Positions 32,546 through 45,379 of a DNA stretch of 64,000 nt are shown here, piece by piece; position 1 is the stretch's first letter; the number at the start of each line of letters is the position of its first letter. The notes beneath the pieces are model-generated. The model was given only the letters and a program-made list of their open reading frames with translations. It had not been told where the DNA came from and made no database searches. The stretch lies in the NCBI RefSeq assembly GCF_037392515.1, contig NC_090283.1, forward strand, positions 27,668,249-27,732,248, written 5' to 3'. The translations under genes were made by a program, and so were the position numbers. The DNA is from Haliotis asinina. Lineage: Eukaryota; Mollusca; Gastropoda; Lepetellida; Haliotidae.

Positions 32546-34629
32546 AAAAACACTCTAAATGTCTTCTGTCGAGTTATCGTTGTCTGTTATGAAAGTAAAG
32601 TTAGAAGAAAGTATGTCATGTTTTCACTCATTGTCAATATCATCTATTCACACTATTCGCGATTCTTTTGGAGGTGAGTGTGTAAATCATATATCACTTT
32701 ATATAAAGGTGCACTAGAAAAGGCTTATTACCACATTGGTTCCAATCAGTTGTCCTCAAAACAAAACTGTGTTCCCTTCCACATTCTGCGTTCAGTTCCA
32801 TGACCTCAGTCCAACAACAGTAAAGTTGTACTGAAGAAAACTAAGCTGCGAGAAAACGTACAGATTATCCAACAAGGGGCCTTACAGACTGAAGCAGGCT
32901 CAAGCTAACATATTTCACCTTATATACAACAAAGAACAGATTCTCAACCCAGTACATGTGCAGGCTATTATTACCCTTAAGATAAAATACGACACATACG
33001 AATGACCTTGAACTTAGATGGCATGTAGCTGCCAAGCGGCTCATCGCTTCAAAATTTTAGAAATGACATATACAATTATGGGGATAAACAGAGTAATAAA
33101 ATTGTTGCCGCAATTTCTTATTTGTTTGTGTCAACAAATACATCCTGTTTGCCCGTCAAGCGGAAGCCAAAGCAAGCTTCCTCCAGTGAAGATTAGAATG
33201 ACGGCCATGAACCACCTAGAAGGAGTTGTAAGCGAAAGAGCATCCTGCCTCCTGCACCACAGCCACCAGAGATCCCAATGCCTTCTACCTCGGCAGTTAC
33301 TGAGTCGGATACAGGTATTTCCCTATACTCGGACAACAGAACAAGGGAGTGAAATAGCTCTCATACATAGTTCTAGATGATGTAGATTTGAGAATTAACG
33401 GAATAATGTCAATGAAAGTAAGCACTTCAGCTGGAGTGCCTATACTATATAGCAGTTCACTATACTAAACCATATGTGAAATTACTGGCGGTCATTCCAA
33501 TCAGATTTCAAATATGGCCATATTGAAAATGTCAGTTTAATCAATTGATCAATTATTTCTACAGTGATTAAGCAGAAATTAGGTGTATATGACGAGTGTG
33601 ATCTCTGTCAGTGTTATGGGTATGTATGGCGATCATGTTTTGTTTTGATCCGGATGACCTGAAATACAGTGAATGGACAACTGCAGTAAGGTCAGTTTTC
33701 CAGGGACACTATTCTGAAAATGTGAAAACTTTCTTGAAAGAATAAGGCATTACACTGCTGTTAAATAATTGGAAATTTCTGCATAGTTTCTTTGATCTGA
33801 TTGAAAACTGTGATATTATATTCCACTATGTCTTAGGAGCTGTTCTAAACAACCCCCTGATACAACAGCAACGGAAAAGGAGGCTCAGAGTGAGATGTGG
33901 CTGACAAAGTCTGGGGACTGGGACGGCTACTAGCTGAGGAGGATGCGGACACCACCCGCTATAACAACATATTTGAGTAACTACAATATACTGTCAGAGG
34001 ACATAAAAGATGTTGTAGCATGTTCCCTTGTAGCATGTTTAGCATAAAAGATATTTTACTCTATCCCTGATTTCCCTTGTGGCATGTTTAGCAAACTGAA
34101 TACAAATGGGTGATGCTTCCAAGTTGTGGACATTAGTGGACAGTGGTGACAATTTGGTATACATGTAGATGAATAGTAGCACCGTATCAATGGTTGTGTC
34201 TTGTGTGGTTTAAATCCGTAGTGTGCTCTTGTTGAATTTTGAATGTAACCGAAATTTTTTGGAGGGATTAATGAACATAGTTCGTGTACATTTGCACTAC
34301 TTACTTACATCATAATGCATGACCTTTTGGGTGCATATCCTTGGGGAGGTGCGTCCCCGAGCTCACGGTTCACACTGAAGAGCTGGCTGGTCATGGGCTA
34401 GAGCTATTTGGATTTCGTCTTCATGGTCAACGCTGACCCCCGAATTGAGGGTTGTCATCTTTCCTTTAACGACTGAAAAATTGTTAGATATCTTGGCAAG
34501 ACTAGTACCACTAAATGCACAAAAATAAGTTTCCATTGCGTTCAAAAATGAATTCTCAAGAAATTAATGCTTGTCCGTTGGTTCAAATTGTCGAAAATAT
34601 GAGAATTTTAGAAAGTAAGAGAGCGCGCA
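32546..34629. other. Intergenic, no gene recognised
   Basis: About 2 kb with no supported gene. At 33150-33350 one frame reads PVKRKPKQASSSED and, after a stop, RRSCKRKSILPPAPQPPEIP. This is a basic/proline-rich stretch that could be a decayed transposon accessory protein or host exon, but no domain is recognised. Confidence 0.35.
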
Positions 34630-34710
34630 TGATTTTACGTCACTTTTAGCAATATTCGATCAATATCAGGAACGCCAGAAATGGATTCCACACACTGTGC
34701 CCATGTATTT
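34630..34710 (-). mobile_element. tRNA-derived SINE (family A), 3' half
   Basis: Contains gattttacgtcacttttagc, 'aggaacgccagaaatggatt' and 'cacactgtgcccatgta'. This is the reverse complement of the family A body and tail, cut before the tRNA-like head. Confidence 0.7.
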
Positions 34711-35740
34711 CTTATCTAACTCTACTTAAAACTCCTGAAGTACTTTGTAAATGAACTTTTCTAACACGTCGGTTGTTCTATACATGTATATCTAAGCCAT
34801 GCATTTCACTGAGAGTAGTGTCATCTTTGTATAAATTTACTTTAACTTTAATGATTGTTTAAGTCTTTTAAAATACCATAAGAAACTGGTAGTTTTTTTC
34901 TGAAAAGAAGACTTGCTACAGGAAAGTGCTTGTTACATGAAAAGACGAGCATTTGAACAAAAACGTGGGAACATCTCAAAAGCTGCATCAAACGGATTGC
35001 ATTGAAATGATCTGTTCCTGTGGTTCATTACACTGACATGTAGTCTTGGAAATAATTTACAGACAAGTCAGTTATATTGTACAATGTTCGTTCTTCAAAA
35101 TGAGAGGGCATAATTTTCTCGTTTCTCGTTCACTATACATCCTGTACATAATCATCTGATGACCCGTCACAGGTCAACATCCTGTTCGACATCTGAAATG
35201 ACTAACAATGTACATTAGTTGGTGGGAAAGCAGCTTTCTTGAGCTTTACTGCACTCGCATACTGTGTTCCTGACGAGCAACCCGAATCAGTTACACGGAC
35301 GTTGGGGAAGAGCGAAACGTCACTCTGAAGCTTGGTATGCTAAAACAAATAATCAAATTGTCATTAAAGCAAACACCTTACCTAAACACTTTTGGTTGCG
35401 TCTGTGACAGGTTGTCTGTCCGCCTTGGACGGATGTACTGTGGAATGTGCTTGCATATACAGGATTGCACTAACCTAATGTGAATTCGTAATGTCACATT
35501 GAATAAGATAAGTTATTACCCATGAAGATTGATTTGCTTTTTTTAACGTATTTCATTCATGAGAAAAGGGTTAGATGCAAGTTATGCTATTTAGAAAACC
35601 CTCCCCGTAGTATTTACATAGCATTATTTAGATTCATTATACAAGATGGGAAAGAATGGAACAGATGCAAATCGTTTTGAATGACAAATATATATTTGAA
35701 CAAATTTAAATATGTTTTCATTTATATAAACAGCCATATC
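34711..35740. other. Intergenic, AT-rich, nothing recognised
   Basis: No supported gene, repeat or structured element. Confidence 0.4.
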
Positions 35741-35774
35741 TGCGTCGTCATGTAATAGTAAGAATAGTAGAAGT

Positions 35775-36930
35775 ATATTCACATTGGCAACACTGCGTCA
35801 TCATGGTAGTGCCCTGTTGAGTATATACTTGACATTCACATTGGCAACACTGCGTCATCATGGTAGTGCTCTGTTGAGTATATACTTGACATTCACATTG
35901 GTAACACTGCGTCATCATGGTAGTGCCCTGTTGAGTATATAGTTGACATTCACATTGGCAACACTGCGTCATCATGGTAGTGCCCTGTTGAGTATATAGT
36001 TGACATTCACAATGGTAACACTGCGTCATCATGGTAGTGCCCTGTTGAGTATATACTTGACATTCACATTGGTAACACTGCGTCATCATGGTAGTGCCCT
36101 GTTGAGTATATAGTTGACATTCACATTGGCAACACTGCGTCATCATGGTAGTGCCCTGTTGAGTATATAGTTGACATTCACAATGGTAACACTGCGTCAT
36201 CATGGTAGTGCCCTGTTGAGTATATACATGACATTCACATTGGCAACACTGCGTCATCATGGTAGTGCCCTGTTGAGTATATAGTTGACATTCAGATTGG
36301 CAACACTGCGTCATCATGGTAGTGCCCTGTTGAGTATATACTTGACACTCACATTGGGAACACTGCGTCATCATGGTAGTGCCCTGTTGAGTATATAGTT
36401 GACATTCACATTGGCAACACTGCGTCATCATGGTAGTGCCTTGTTGAGTATATAGTTGACATTCACATTGGCAACACTGCGTCATCATGGTAGTGCCCTG
36501 TTGAGTATATACTTGACATTCAGATTGGCAACACTGCGTCATCATGGTAGTGCCCTGTTGAGTATATACTTGACATTCACATTGGCAACACTGCGTCATC
36601 ATGGTAGTGCCCTGTTGAGTATATAGTTGACATTCACATTGGTAACACTGCGTCATCATGGTAGTGCCCTGTTGAGTATATAGTTGACATTCACATTGGC
36701 AACACTGCGTCATCATGGTAGTGCCCTGTTGAGTATATAGTTGACATTCACATTGGTAACACTGCGTCATCATGGTAGTGCCCTATTGAGTATATACTTG
36801 ACATTCAGATTGGTAACACTGCGTCATCATGGTAGTGCCCTGTTGAGTATATACTTGACATTCACATTGGTAACACTGCGTCATCATGGTAGTGCCCTGT
36901 TGAGTATATAGTTGACATTCACATTGGTAA
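35775..36930 (-). repeat. 57-bp minisatellite, about 20 copies, open on the minus strand
   Basis: The unit is acactgcgtcatcatggtag, tgccctgttgagtatatagt, tgacattcacattggca: 57 bp, i.e. 19 codons. The minus frame repeats MMTQCYQCECQLYTQQGTT with a few variants (CCQ/CYH, CECQV/SECQ). The frame is continuous from 37022 leftward except for one CAG-to-TAG change at 36783-36785, then runs to 35748. The frame is set by LINE-derived sequence at the right edge of the array, so it is probably inherited, not a host gene. Confidence 0.93.
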
Positions 36931-37045
36931 TGATAAGAATTTTCACAAACATTTCCACAAGAACAACTTGAGTTATCTATCATCCCAGCACGGAATACGT
37001 CATAATTCAGTTGACTACACATGTAACGTAGTTTTGTCAGGATGA
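36925..37045 (-). mobile_element. LINE ORF2 C-terminal zinc-knuckle fragment at edge of 57-bp array
   Basis: The minus-strand reading gives TKLRYMCSQLNYDVFRAGM, then CSCGNVCENSYHYQCECQLY. This fits the C-terminal signature seen in many LINE ORF2 proteins (LN-DLF..., CxCG, H, then a final Cys before LYT). The final ECQLYTQQ is exactly the start of the 57-bp unit. No RT domain is nearby. Confidence 0.55.
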
Positions 37046-37600
37046 TACTAGTGATTATCGGTCCATAGTCAAAGTATTGAGAGACAGGTTTATGTGTTAC
37101 ATCAATATTAGACTTCTAAGACTTCAGTGACTTTTTCGCTTCAGTGACATTGATTTGCTTCGGAGGAACATTGGAATATACACCAACAGTCTACACTATT
37201 GACAAAAACTATGGTCAAGTGTCCACATGTGAAAAGCGCTGTCACATTTAAATGTAGAATTGGAATGAACATTTTTTTTCTGTCAGTGGTGCGTCAGATT
37301 TGAAACATCTTGCAGTTTTTAATTGCAGATCTATCCTGTATATACGATTTATACAATGGCACTGTTTTTAACACAGCATGAAAACAAGGTAGTATTTTTT
37401 CCCTGTATAATTCAAAACCACACATTTCTGTCAAATTTTACCAATGTTCCATAGTATGCGACATTTACCTGTCTGGCATATTTAACTGACCCAAAGGAGA
37501 GATGAAGTGTGAGATTAAGCTGCACATATTATACAGATAAGAAGGGAATAGGATTGTGCTGTTGTTGGTAAGGTTTTAATAATTCACATTAAATAAATGA
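37046..37600. other. Intergenic, nothing recognised
   Basis: AT-rich, no supported feature. Confidence 0.4.
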
Positions 37601-37845
37601 GATGAGTGTGTGAGTGGGTGAGTTTAGTGTTGCTCCGCACTCAGCAATGTTCCAGCTATATGGCGGCGGTCTGTAAATAATGGAATGTGGACCAGACAAT
37701 CCAGTGACCAACAACAGGAGGAAATTTGGAAACCGATGACATGTGTCAACCAAATCAGCGAACCTGACAACCCGATCCCGTTAGTCGCCTCTTATAACAA
37801 GCATAGACCTATTCTACCCCGGACATTCACGGGTCTGTTTGGAAA
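37601..37845 (-). mobile_element. SINE-like repeat family B, near full length
   Basis: From gtgagtgggtgagtttagtg (tail complement) through 'tatatggcggcggtctgtaa', 'gaccagacaatccagtgacc' and 'tcccgttagtcgcctcttat' to 'ctaccccggacattcacggg'. An internal deletion removes the 'atagtcgcc...gttgctgaag' portion. Confidence 0.9.
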
Positions 37846-38099
37846 CAGTTCGACTTGTGACATATAAGGTTATGATTCAAAGCCATCTCGTTTTATATAT
37901 ATAACACCTCACCTCAGTAAATAATAGTCGCTCATATACGAGTTTTATGCATACTCAAGGCCCTGCGTACATTACTATCCTGTCCATTGTAAATATACCA
38001 TGAGTGTATTAGTCTTAGTCTTCTTATGATAACACCTTTGTCTGATTAGAATGGCCAAAAGGTTCCTACTTTAGTTACTGTATTTCAACAGAACTCATA

Positions 38100-38180
38100 T
38101 GGGTACAGTGTGTGACGCACATTTCTGTTCTATTGCTGGAATATTAAACCATACTCACACACTCACTCACTCACTCAGCA
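38100..38180 (+). mobile_element. tRNA-derived SINE (family A), 3' end
   Basis: 'gggtacagtgtgtgacgcac', 'attgctggaatattaaacca' and tactcacacactcactcactcactc. The head and part of the body are missing. Confidence 0.7.
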
Positions 38181-38237
38181 GAACTGCAATATATTTTGAT
38201 CAAAGTATTGTAAAAATGGTGTATCCGAAGTTAAACA

Positions 38238-38480
38238 TGAGTGAGTTTAGTTTTACGCCACGCACAGCAGTATTGCACTTGTATAGCGGCCGTCTGTAAA
38301 TAGCTAGCCAAGTATGGACCAGACAATCCAGTGATCTACAGCATTGGCGTCGATCTACGTAACTAGGATATGATGACGTGTCAACCCAGTCAGCGAGTCT
38401 GGCCACCCAATCACGTAAGTTGCCTCTTATTTTACTGAAGCTTATTACAAGCTTATTTTACTGAAGATCAGTTCTGACCT
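38238..38480 (-). mobile_element. SINE-like repeat family B
   Basis: 'gtgagtttagttttacgcca', 'ggaccagacaatccagtgat' and 'gtcaacccagtcagcgagtc', ending in a diverged gaagatcagttctgacctgg segment. This variant ending also occurs at 51530 and 55880, which suggests a subfamily. Confidence 0.8.
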
Positions 38481-38499
38481 GGATCTGTACGTGTAGATA

Positions 38500-41195
38500 A
38501 ACATGAATACCTTTAGCAGGTCTGGCTGCATGTCGCCGTTTTCACACGCGGTACGTGGTGACATGTGGTACGTGGTACATGGTACATGGAGTTCAGATCA
38601 CAATCAGGTGAAGTTATGCAGTGTTGGGCTCGGAGAATCCTTGCACTGGTTTCCGTGACTTGACTCCTGAGAGTTTCTATGACTTCAGTCCCGCCCCACA
38701 ACGAAGCACATGATCTCACCTTAGGCAAGTGAGGTTGTTCAAAATTGCCTCTGCACACCCAGCAGAAAATGGGTACCCGGTGTTATATGCCATGTAACTA
38801 CTAACCTTCTAACTACTAACAGGCAGCTAGGGTTAACCAGGGTAATAATAATCAGATTATTTCAAGCATGCATTGTGCATGGATTAATGCGCGTGATTAC
38901 ATGATCTGATGTGATCCGGTACGGAACGTAGCCGTAAATAAGATTAAATAGAATGTTCCTTAAAAGAGTGAATTAATGCAACGTTGCATTAAATCAACTA
39001 TCGCGCCCTCTACCGGCCGAACACTATTTCAAGCGAACCCTATAGAGTTATGTCTATATATATTATGGACCTAAATATTCTCTCAAAATGTGTGAAATTG
39101 TGCTTTTAAATGTGGATTACTAGCACAATAAGAGATACTGGGCCTTAAAGAGCCCGGATTCCTTGGTTTGTGTGCATAGCGTACGCTGGGGATGTGACTG
39201 TAGGAGCGCGTATCTCTTGGTTATATGTTACGCAGTTATTTCCCTTTGTCTTGCTTCTAATCATACTATTAGTTAACGATATTTTGGCCACACAAGCATT
39301 TATACTGAGTTAAACCTGAACGAGAGTTATCCTCTTATCTAATTTGCTATGGGTACGCTGTTTTCATTGGAAATTATGTTCATACTCTCTGGTAACATAC
39401 TGTTTTGGTTTATTTTTTAATATTAATGCAGTGCGAATTTACTAAATAAATTCTTTTTATAAGAAAAATCTTGTTATTACTTGTTATTAGGGCTTCTTGC
39501 CATAGGCAGAAGACCTATTGTAATTACTGATGTTTTTATTAATATTTATTTTTCCGCCGTCTTTTGTGCCAGCGCTACAAAGAGCACCAGTGGACAGAAT
39601 CGCTTGAAAAAAATCAGGCAGATGCGCACCGAGGTGTAGATATTCCCCATTAAAATCTCTAGGCTGTAGGTCCAATAGCAAAGGGCAGATAAATCAATAT
39701 TAATTCAAAATTTTCAATTTGAAATGCAAATATCTCCAAAACTACTGCTGCAATGACTACCAAACTTCTTGAGCAGATGCGCAATCAAAATGTCTACAAT
39801 TTCATCTGTGATGCCGAGTCGCTAAAATGCACCGTTTGGCCGCTATTTGGGATTGACGTTTTTGCTGCTATTTTTCAGCCAAATTCTGACTACTTTGCTC
39901 CCAAAAACTGCTGCACTACAACTACAACAGCTACCGCTTTCAAACTTGTCATACTTTGTCTCTAGGCACCTCCCTACGCACTTTCATCATTGCACTGTTT
40001 TGACGGTGATAGAGACTGCATTACCTTATAAAAGAGGAGAAAAGATTTGAGACGTGCCCCGAAAGAAAGGAAGGAGTACGCAGCAAAGTCGCTAATACTT
40101 GTACTCATACCTTGTAAAATATCTATCGAAAGTGCTTGCCTCTATGTACATATCACTATAAACAATACTAGCCTTCAAAATCCCGAAGTTTCTGCATATT
40201 AAGATAAATAGGCACTTCTTTATATCACCGACGGCACAGGAATACGCGGCGGAATGTGCCAAAAGTTGGTTCAGCATTTAACGTTTAACCCTTGGAAAGA
40301 GCACGAAAAACTGAAGGAAAGCGGGAAGACGATTACGGCCGCTTTTTCAAACACCTGTCTCACAAGACCGTACATCAGCACTCATTGTTGTTTGTAAGTT
40401 CAACTGTTCCGTTCAAAGTTGTATGAGTCCTGTGTATATAAATAGGTGTCTTTATGTATGTCAAAAGTAGTAACACTTACCGGATACATTTTATCTGAGC
40501 CTTAGCTGAAATTCGCTACAGTTATTTGCTGAAACTCCATTTACAGAGACTATATCTGACAGCAAACTCTAAATGCGAAAAAGTTAAAGGTTTTTGTGTG
40601 TTCTGTAGTGCATACGTGGATTCATACAAGTAAAATTCATAAACAAGCAAAGGCTGATGTGTATTGGTCAATATCCCTTCTATTTTAGGCGTGGCGCCTC
40701 CGATGCGTCTCCATGTCTAAAACAGTAGAAATATTTACCGATGCAGCGAGGAAACCATGAATGTAACTTATAATTACTTATACTATATTTCCGGTCGAGC
40801 TTCCGTATTCTTTGTATATTATAAATGATTTTACATGCATTTGAATAGATTTCAAGATCAAGACTAATTAAAAATCCATTTACTTGCCTCTCTCTCCTTT
40901 TCACCTTCATTGTCTCTGCATGAGCATGAAATGCACGTGAAATTCGTTCCAGGTCGCGAGTAAACAAATCTACAGAGTCTCGCTAAGCAGCGGTGTGGTA
41001 GGTCGACTTGCTCACTTGGTTAAATACAACAGACTTCCTATGAATGCGCCTAAGTTCATTTACTTTTCAACTCAAAGCTTATTTACTGCTTTTCTATAGA
41101 TAAATAAACTTGAAACTGAGAAGTTGTCTATTATTTATGCTGTAACGTTTTCCACGTCGTAATTAATAACGTCTTCACAGGGACAGTTTGGTCTA
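38500..41195. other. Long intergenic stretch, no gene recognised
   Basis: No motif-bearing frame was found. The stretch 38550-38590 holds a short GTAC-rich repeat (gtacgtggtacatggtacat). Frames near 39750-40050 and 40680-40970 show no domain, signal peptide or splice partner. Confidence 0.4.
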
Positions 41196-41199
41196 CAAC

Positions 41200-41700
41200 A
41201 ATCATACATAATTCATCTAATTAAGGTTGTAAGGGATTGTACATTGTTAACACCGTGTAGTGACTATGGCTGAAAGACAATACTATATGTAATATCTGTA
41301 ATTAATCTTTGGGTGACTGGAGGCCATTTGTTTTCAAAGGCATTATAGTTGTTGTTCTTACATGTAATAAACTTTTCAATGGCATAAAGTTGTCTATGTT
41401 ATTTATAACCTTATCCATTGATAAGGTGTTGCCCTTTAGATTGCATAGAAAAATATCATGCCTTTTGCTCGGTAGGATTAAGTGATTCAGCAGGATATGT
41501 TGGCCTGTATAGCCAAAAGGAACTGATTCGTATCCAAAGTTATATCCATAATAATATGGTCATTCAAAAATAGTTCCAGACACATTGACAAGTCTTTCTA
41601 AAGAGCAAATATCATCGTTAGTTAGGTTCATAAACATTAAATCCTTCTTAGTATAGATGTGGTGTAGAAATGTCAGTGGAATTCTATAGGTTTAATATCT
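41200..41700 (-). mobile_element. LINE ORF2 C-terminal fragment, decayed
   Basis: The minus-strand translation reads TGQHILLNHLILPSKRHDIF and then LCNLKGNTLSMDKVINNI. This resembles the late C-terminal region of L1/Tx1-type ORF2 (LLNHLIL...K...IYKCKL..K). Frames are broken and no RT or endonuclease is seen. Confidence 0.5.
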
Positions 41701-42049
41701 TTTGTACAACACCGGTCCTGGAGTAATATGCTAGTATTTGTCCGTTTGGAGAGGTCAGATTAAAGCTTTCCACTCAGTTATCACACACCATGAATAGGTT
41801 GAGTTATTCAGTCATGTGGGTGCTATATCTATGTAAGTATTCTTTCTCAAGATGTTCTGACATTTATTTTCATTGCATGTGGACTAAATTGTTTTTTTAA
41901 AGAGTGTGTGCACTGTGTACGCCGACTTGAAATGTAGCAGCATTGAATCACATTCAGCTTAGGCTTCCAAGTTTTATGTTTTGGACATTTTGAACAGATC
42001 GCTGTGCCGTATGCATTCTTTGGTTACTGAATGGACAACCTCCAAGTTT

Positions 42050-42185
42050 TTTTTCTTTTGATGTTCTAATACAAGTAGCATCTGTTTCAAAGCCAATAAG
42101 AATTCAAAGTGACAACCATTATGTTTCTTCCTTTGATGTTCTAATACAAATAGCATCTATTTCAAACCCAACATGAATTCAAAGG
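42050..42185. repeat. Two-copy tandem duplication, about 76 bp
   Basis: 'ttgatgttctaatacaagta' followed by gcatctgtttcaaagccaat recurs 76 bp later with a few substitutions (ttgatgttctaatacaaata, gcatctatttcaaacccaac). Confidence 0.85.
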
Positions 42186-42189
42186 TAAA

Positions 42190-43150
42190 GAATTACGCAT
42201 TTCCCATTACTGGCAATAGTATGTATCTATATTATCTGTAGCCATGACTACGTACGAAGTACGTCACAGATGCAAATAGCTGTATTGCATAACATGCAAG
42301 AAGTCCTCATCGCTGCTCGCAGCTATATTTATATTTTGTTATTGATGTATCACTATTTTTCCTTTGTTTTTAGAAGTCAGTTAATGTGTCAAATCCTACA
42401 TACTGCCCTGAAAATTGATTTTCATAATTATTTATTTCATATCAGTAGTGAAACACCATTATAAAAAACACATACCGAGTAATGAAAGAAAAAGATTACT
42501 TTTACGAGACCACTTATTGATGCATTACTATTTACAGTCCGCGCCACTATGGGGTACCACAAACAAATGCCGTGGTGACTTGCTAGTTTTATTGCATAAT
42601 TGGAATAAGGACACAGTTTTCCGCAAAACGATACACAATTTAGCAGATTCCTTAGTGGATATACTGGTCTTTTGTCATGTCCACAGGTCGTTGTCGGTTT
42701 GATCATTGGCAGGTTTAAGACTGTGGAAACCGGTCAGATACTTTGTAATATTCCTATGGCAATTAAAATGATAAAATATTGTGACAACTGTGTCTGTTTT
42801 CGACATAATACATGCACCTTAAAATTCACACAATCCCATTACAGCACTTAAAATACTCTTCAGAATATGAACCGAAAGTCCTGCAAGAATAGTAAAATAC
42901 CATGTAGGGTATTGCCCTGACATTTCCAATTAAGTGCATTCTTCCTTTGAACTTAAACTGAGGTCTGTTATTCAATACTTGTGTAATGTCAATCACCCTT
43001 TAATCAGGTGTGGGTTAAGGACGAGCGTGTGATTGGGATCATTGTCAATAATGACTGTCTCTTTTGTGGCGTCGGCGAAGTTAAACCACAGGAAGGAATA
43101 TATGACACTTGACTCATCCAGTTGTGTCCGAGTAAATGGATAACGAGACA
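42190..43150. other. Intergenic upstream of a TATA promoter
   Basis: No coding feature recognised. The frames at 42415-42706 on both strands lack motifs. Confidence 0.4.
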
Positions 43151-43157
43151 GGTTCAG

Positions 43158-43217
43158 TATATATAAAACCAGAGTCCGAATACATGACACAGCCTGTTCT
43201 ACGCTGACAAGGTAAGT
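43158..43217 (+). promoter_or_regulatory. Candidate TATA promoter with short first exon and donor
   Basis: A strong TATA box, tatatataaaa (43158-43168), is followed about 43 bp later by ACAAG/gtaagt, a consensus splice donor (intron from 43212). This gives a non-coding first exon of about 20 nt starting near 43190. The nearest plus-strand acceptor that leads into a coding exon is at 46127, so this may be a distal promoter of the ten-cysteine peptide gene. Confidence 0.45.
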
Positions 43218-43225
43218 GCATGAGA

Positions 43226-43256
43226 TTGAGTGAGTTTAGTTTTACGCCGCACGAAG
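43226..43256 (-). mobile_element. Family B SINE tail scrap
   Basis: 'gagtgagtttagttttacgc' followed by cgcacgaag: the extreme 3' tail (minus sense) of family B only. Confidence 0.6.
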
Positions 43257-45210
43257 TATTCATGTGACATACTGCTAGTGATTATTTGCATACAACCAAT
43301 GCATAATATAAATTTAATAAAAGTATTTTAAAAAACCGTTTCGTGATATAGGATGGCATTTTTAAATGTTAAGTTATGATACAATAAGTGATATAAAATT
43401 AATAAATTAGATTAAAGTATTTTCTGTTCAAATGATACATTCTGTTTACGGACACCTAAACATGCTATTCAGCAATCGATATATTCATAGCAGATGCACA
43501 TTTCCATTTAGGGTGGGAATTGAAAAGACATTAATGATGCTTATTGCCGTTATATCGATCCATTACTATTGCCGTTATGTCACTCCGTTATCTGATATTG
43601 ATGTAAAATGATTTTAGTAAGACTGCGTCACAGAATTACCCCTGGACAACCTGTTTATTGGGCTAATACACTATTTAAAAGTAGGGGAACTCGAACTTTC
43701 AATTTGGATAGGAAATATAAACGTAAACAAACTTTTGAAAGACAGATATCTTATCGACGCAAAGTCATTTCTCTTGATGAACCCAAAACCCACCACCAAC
43801 ACCAAACAAACCCGCATAGATGCACGTGCACAACGCAGTGGGATGTCATTCTCTATTTTACCGGAGTTTTTTCTTATTTTTTTATTTTATTTTTTATTTA
43901 TTTTTTTTAAATGAAAATGGTATAGATGGAAACACATCGCGTCAAGACACCAATCATCTTTCAAGTGATGTACAAAAAAATGGTCATAAGAAAGTGCAAG
44001 TGGTTATGCACTCTCAAAACCTTCATTATTCTCAAACCTTCATTCTCAAACCTTCATCATAACAACAATGACTGGCTCCGATATATCTTCCAGTTTTAAC
44101 AATTGTAAATTTAAAATGAAGTTACCCTAATCCCTAATTTTTGTAGGCGCATATATTTAAATACGGCACTATCTACCGGCAACCTCACTCACCCAGCCAA
44201 ATCGGTTTGTTGCATATTTCGCCTCAGAATTTATAGAGAAATGTGCTGGAAATTCAATATGGATAAACATACTTGGTGTAGGTCTCAGCTGAAAGCTGTC
44301 TTTAGCGGCACGGCCTCCGAGAGTTATGCTCAACTGGCGCAGTTTAAAAAATACGCCTCATTGTCTTTATAAGGTTACACATTGATACTGTTCATTTGTA
44401 CTGACATAAATAAGTGGATTTAAAGTATAACCAACACACTCTATCATGGCTTGAAGTGCGATATTTTATCCCTTAAGATGTTTCAGAACATAGACTGAAA
44501 AAAACATGCACATACTGTACATTAAAAAGTCATTCAAATGAACATACCTTTTTATAGGAAAATAGTACCTTTTTATAGGAAAAATGTTGAATGAAAACTT
44601 GTCAGCAACCTTGACTAACATTATTCCATATTTGAGTGATTCTTATGGGTTGTTGCGAACATTACGGAAATGAACCTCAAATTAATCCTGAAATGACAGC
44701 TTAAGTAGTGATGTTCTAGCACTAACTTGCCAAGGCCAGTTCTGATGTTAAGGCTGCAGGAGGATTATAGTTCCGTGTAGGACGTTTCCCATGCGGTCGA
44801 AGCATCATTTATCAGATGAATAAACAGAGCAAAACAGTAATATTAAATTGGCCAGGAGTCATTGCTCTAATTTAATAATAAAAATCCTCAAATTGTACTG
44901 GTTTCCGTTGTTAATGACATGACACTGTTTTCAACAAGATACCGCAAGTGTGTAAAGTATGCGGAAGCAAATGTTAGTTCATTTTCTTTTGACAACACTT
45001 CACGTCTTTGTACAAACACACGCTCGCCGCGTGACAATCAAGGTGTGTTTGTATATTCTGTGATCTTTGAGGAAGGCAACGTGCACAAACGGTGTTTGCG
45101 ACAGTAAGAGTCAACTGCGGGCACGGCATCCGTGGCTGCAGACAGTAACGTTGCTGACGTGCCCTCATGCTGCTTGTGACGCAAACACATCACCACACAT
45201 TCATAATACA
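43257..45210. other. Intergenic or intronic, no gene recognised
   Basis: A frame at 43608-43910 encodes a basic stretch (RLRHRITPGQPVYWANTLF) and ends in a T-rich run at 43865-43910. No family is recognised, and it may be a retroelement scrap with a poly-A tail in inverse orientation. The rest shows nothing. Confidence 0.35.
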
Positions 45211-45219
45211 GTTGGAGAG

Positions 45220-45288
45220 TATATAGCGGCTGACACTTAGTCTAGACACTGATTGCTTGTGGAGGTAGAAAGGGACGAGTTCGGTATG
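45220..45288 (+). promoter_or_regulatory. Candidate TATA promoter and non-coding first exon of the ten-cysteine peptide gene
   Basis: A TATA box (tatatag, 45220-45226) lies about 30 bp before a plausible start near 45250. The exon would end at 45283 with TTCG/gtatgt. The next acceptor in sense is cag at 46125-46127, which opens the exon holding the start codon. Confidence 0.55.
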
Positions 45289-45314
45289 TACTGGTACAAT
45301 TAAAATTCCATGAT

Positions 45315-45315
45315 T

Positions 45316-45350
<35 letters not shown>

Positions 45351-45379
45351 TTTGTTTGTTTGTTTGTTTGTTTGTTTGT
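45315..45379. repeat. (ATTT)n-(GTTT)n microsatellite
   Basis: About ten ATTT units followed by seven GTTT/TTTG units, in the first intron of the peptide gene model. Confidence 0.95.

Noticed and set aside
43608-43910. 100-codon basic frame
   Set aside because: Not recognised; it ends in a T-rich run and lacks splice or promoter support, so it is left as a possible retroelement scrap.
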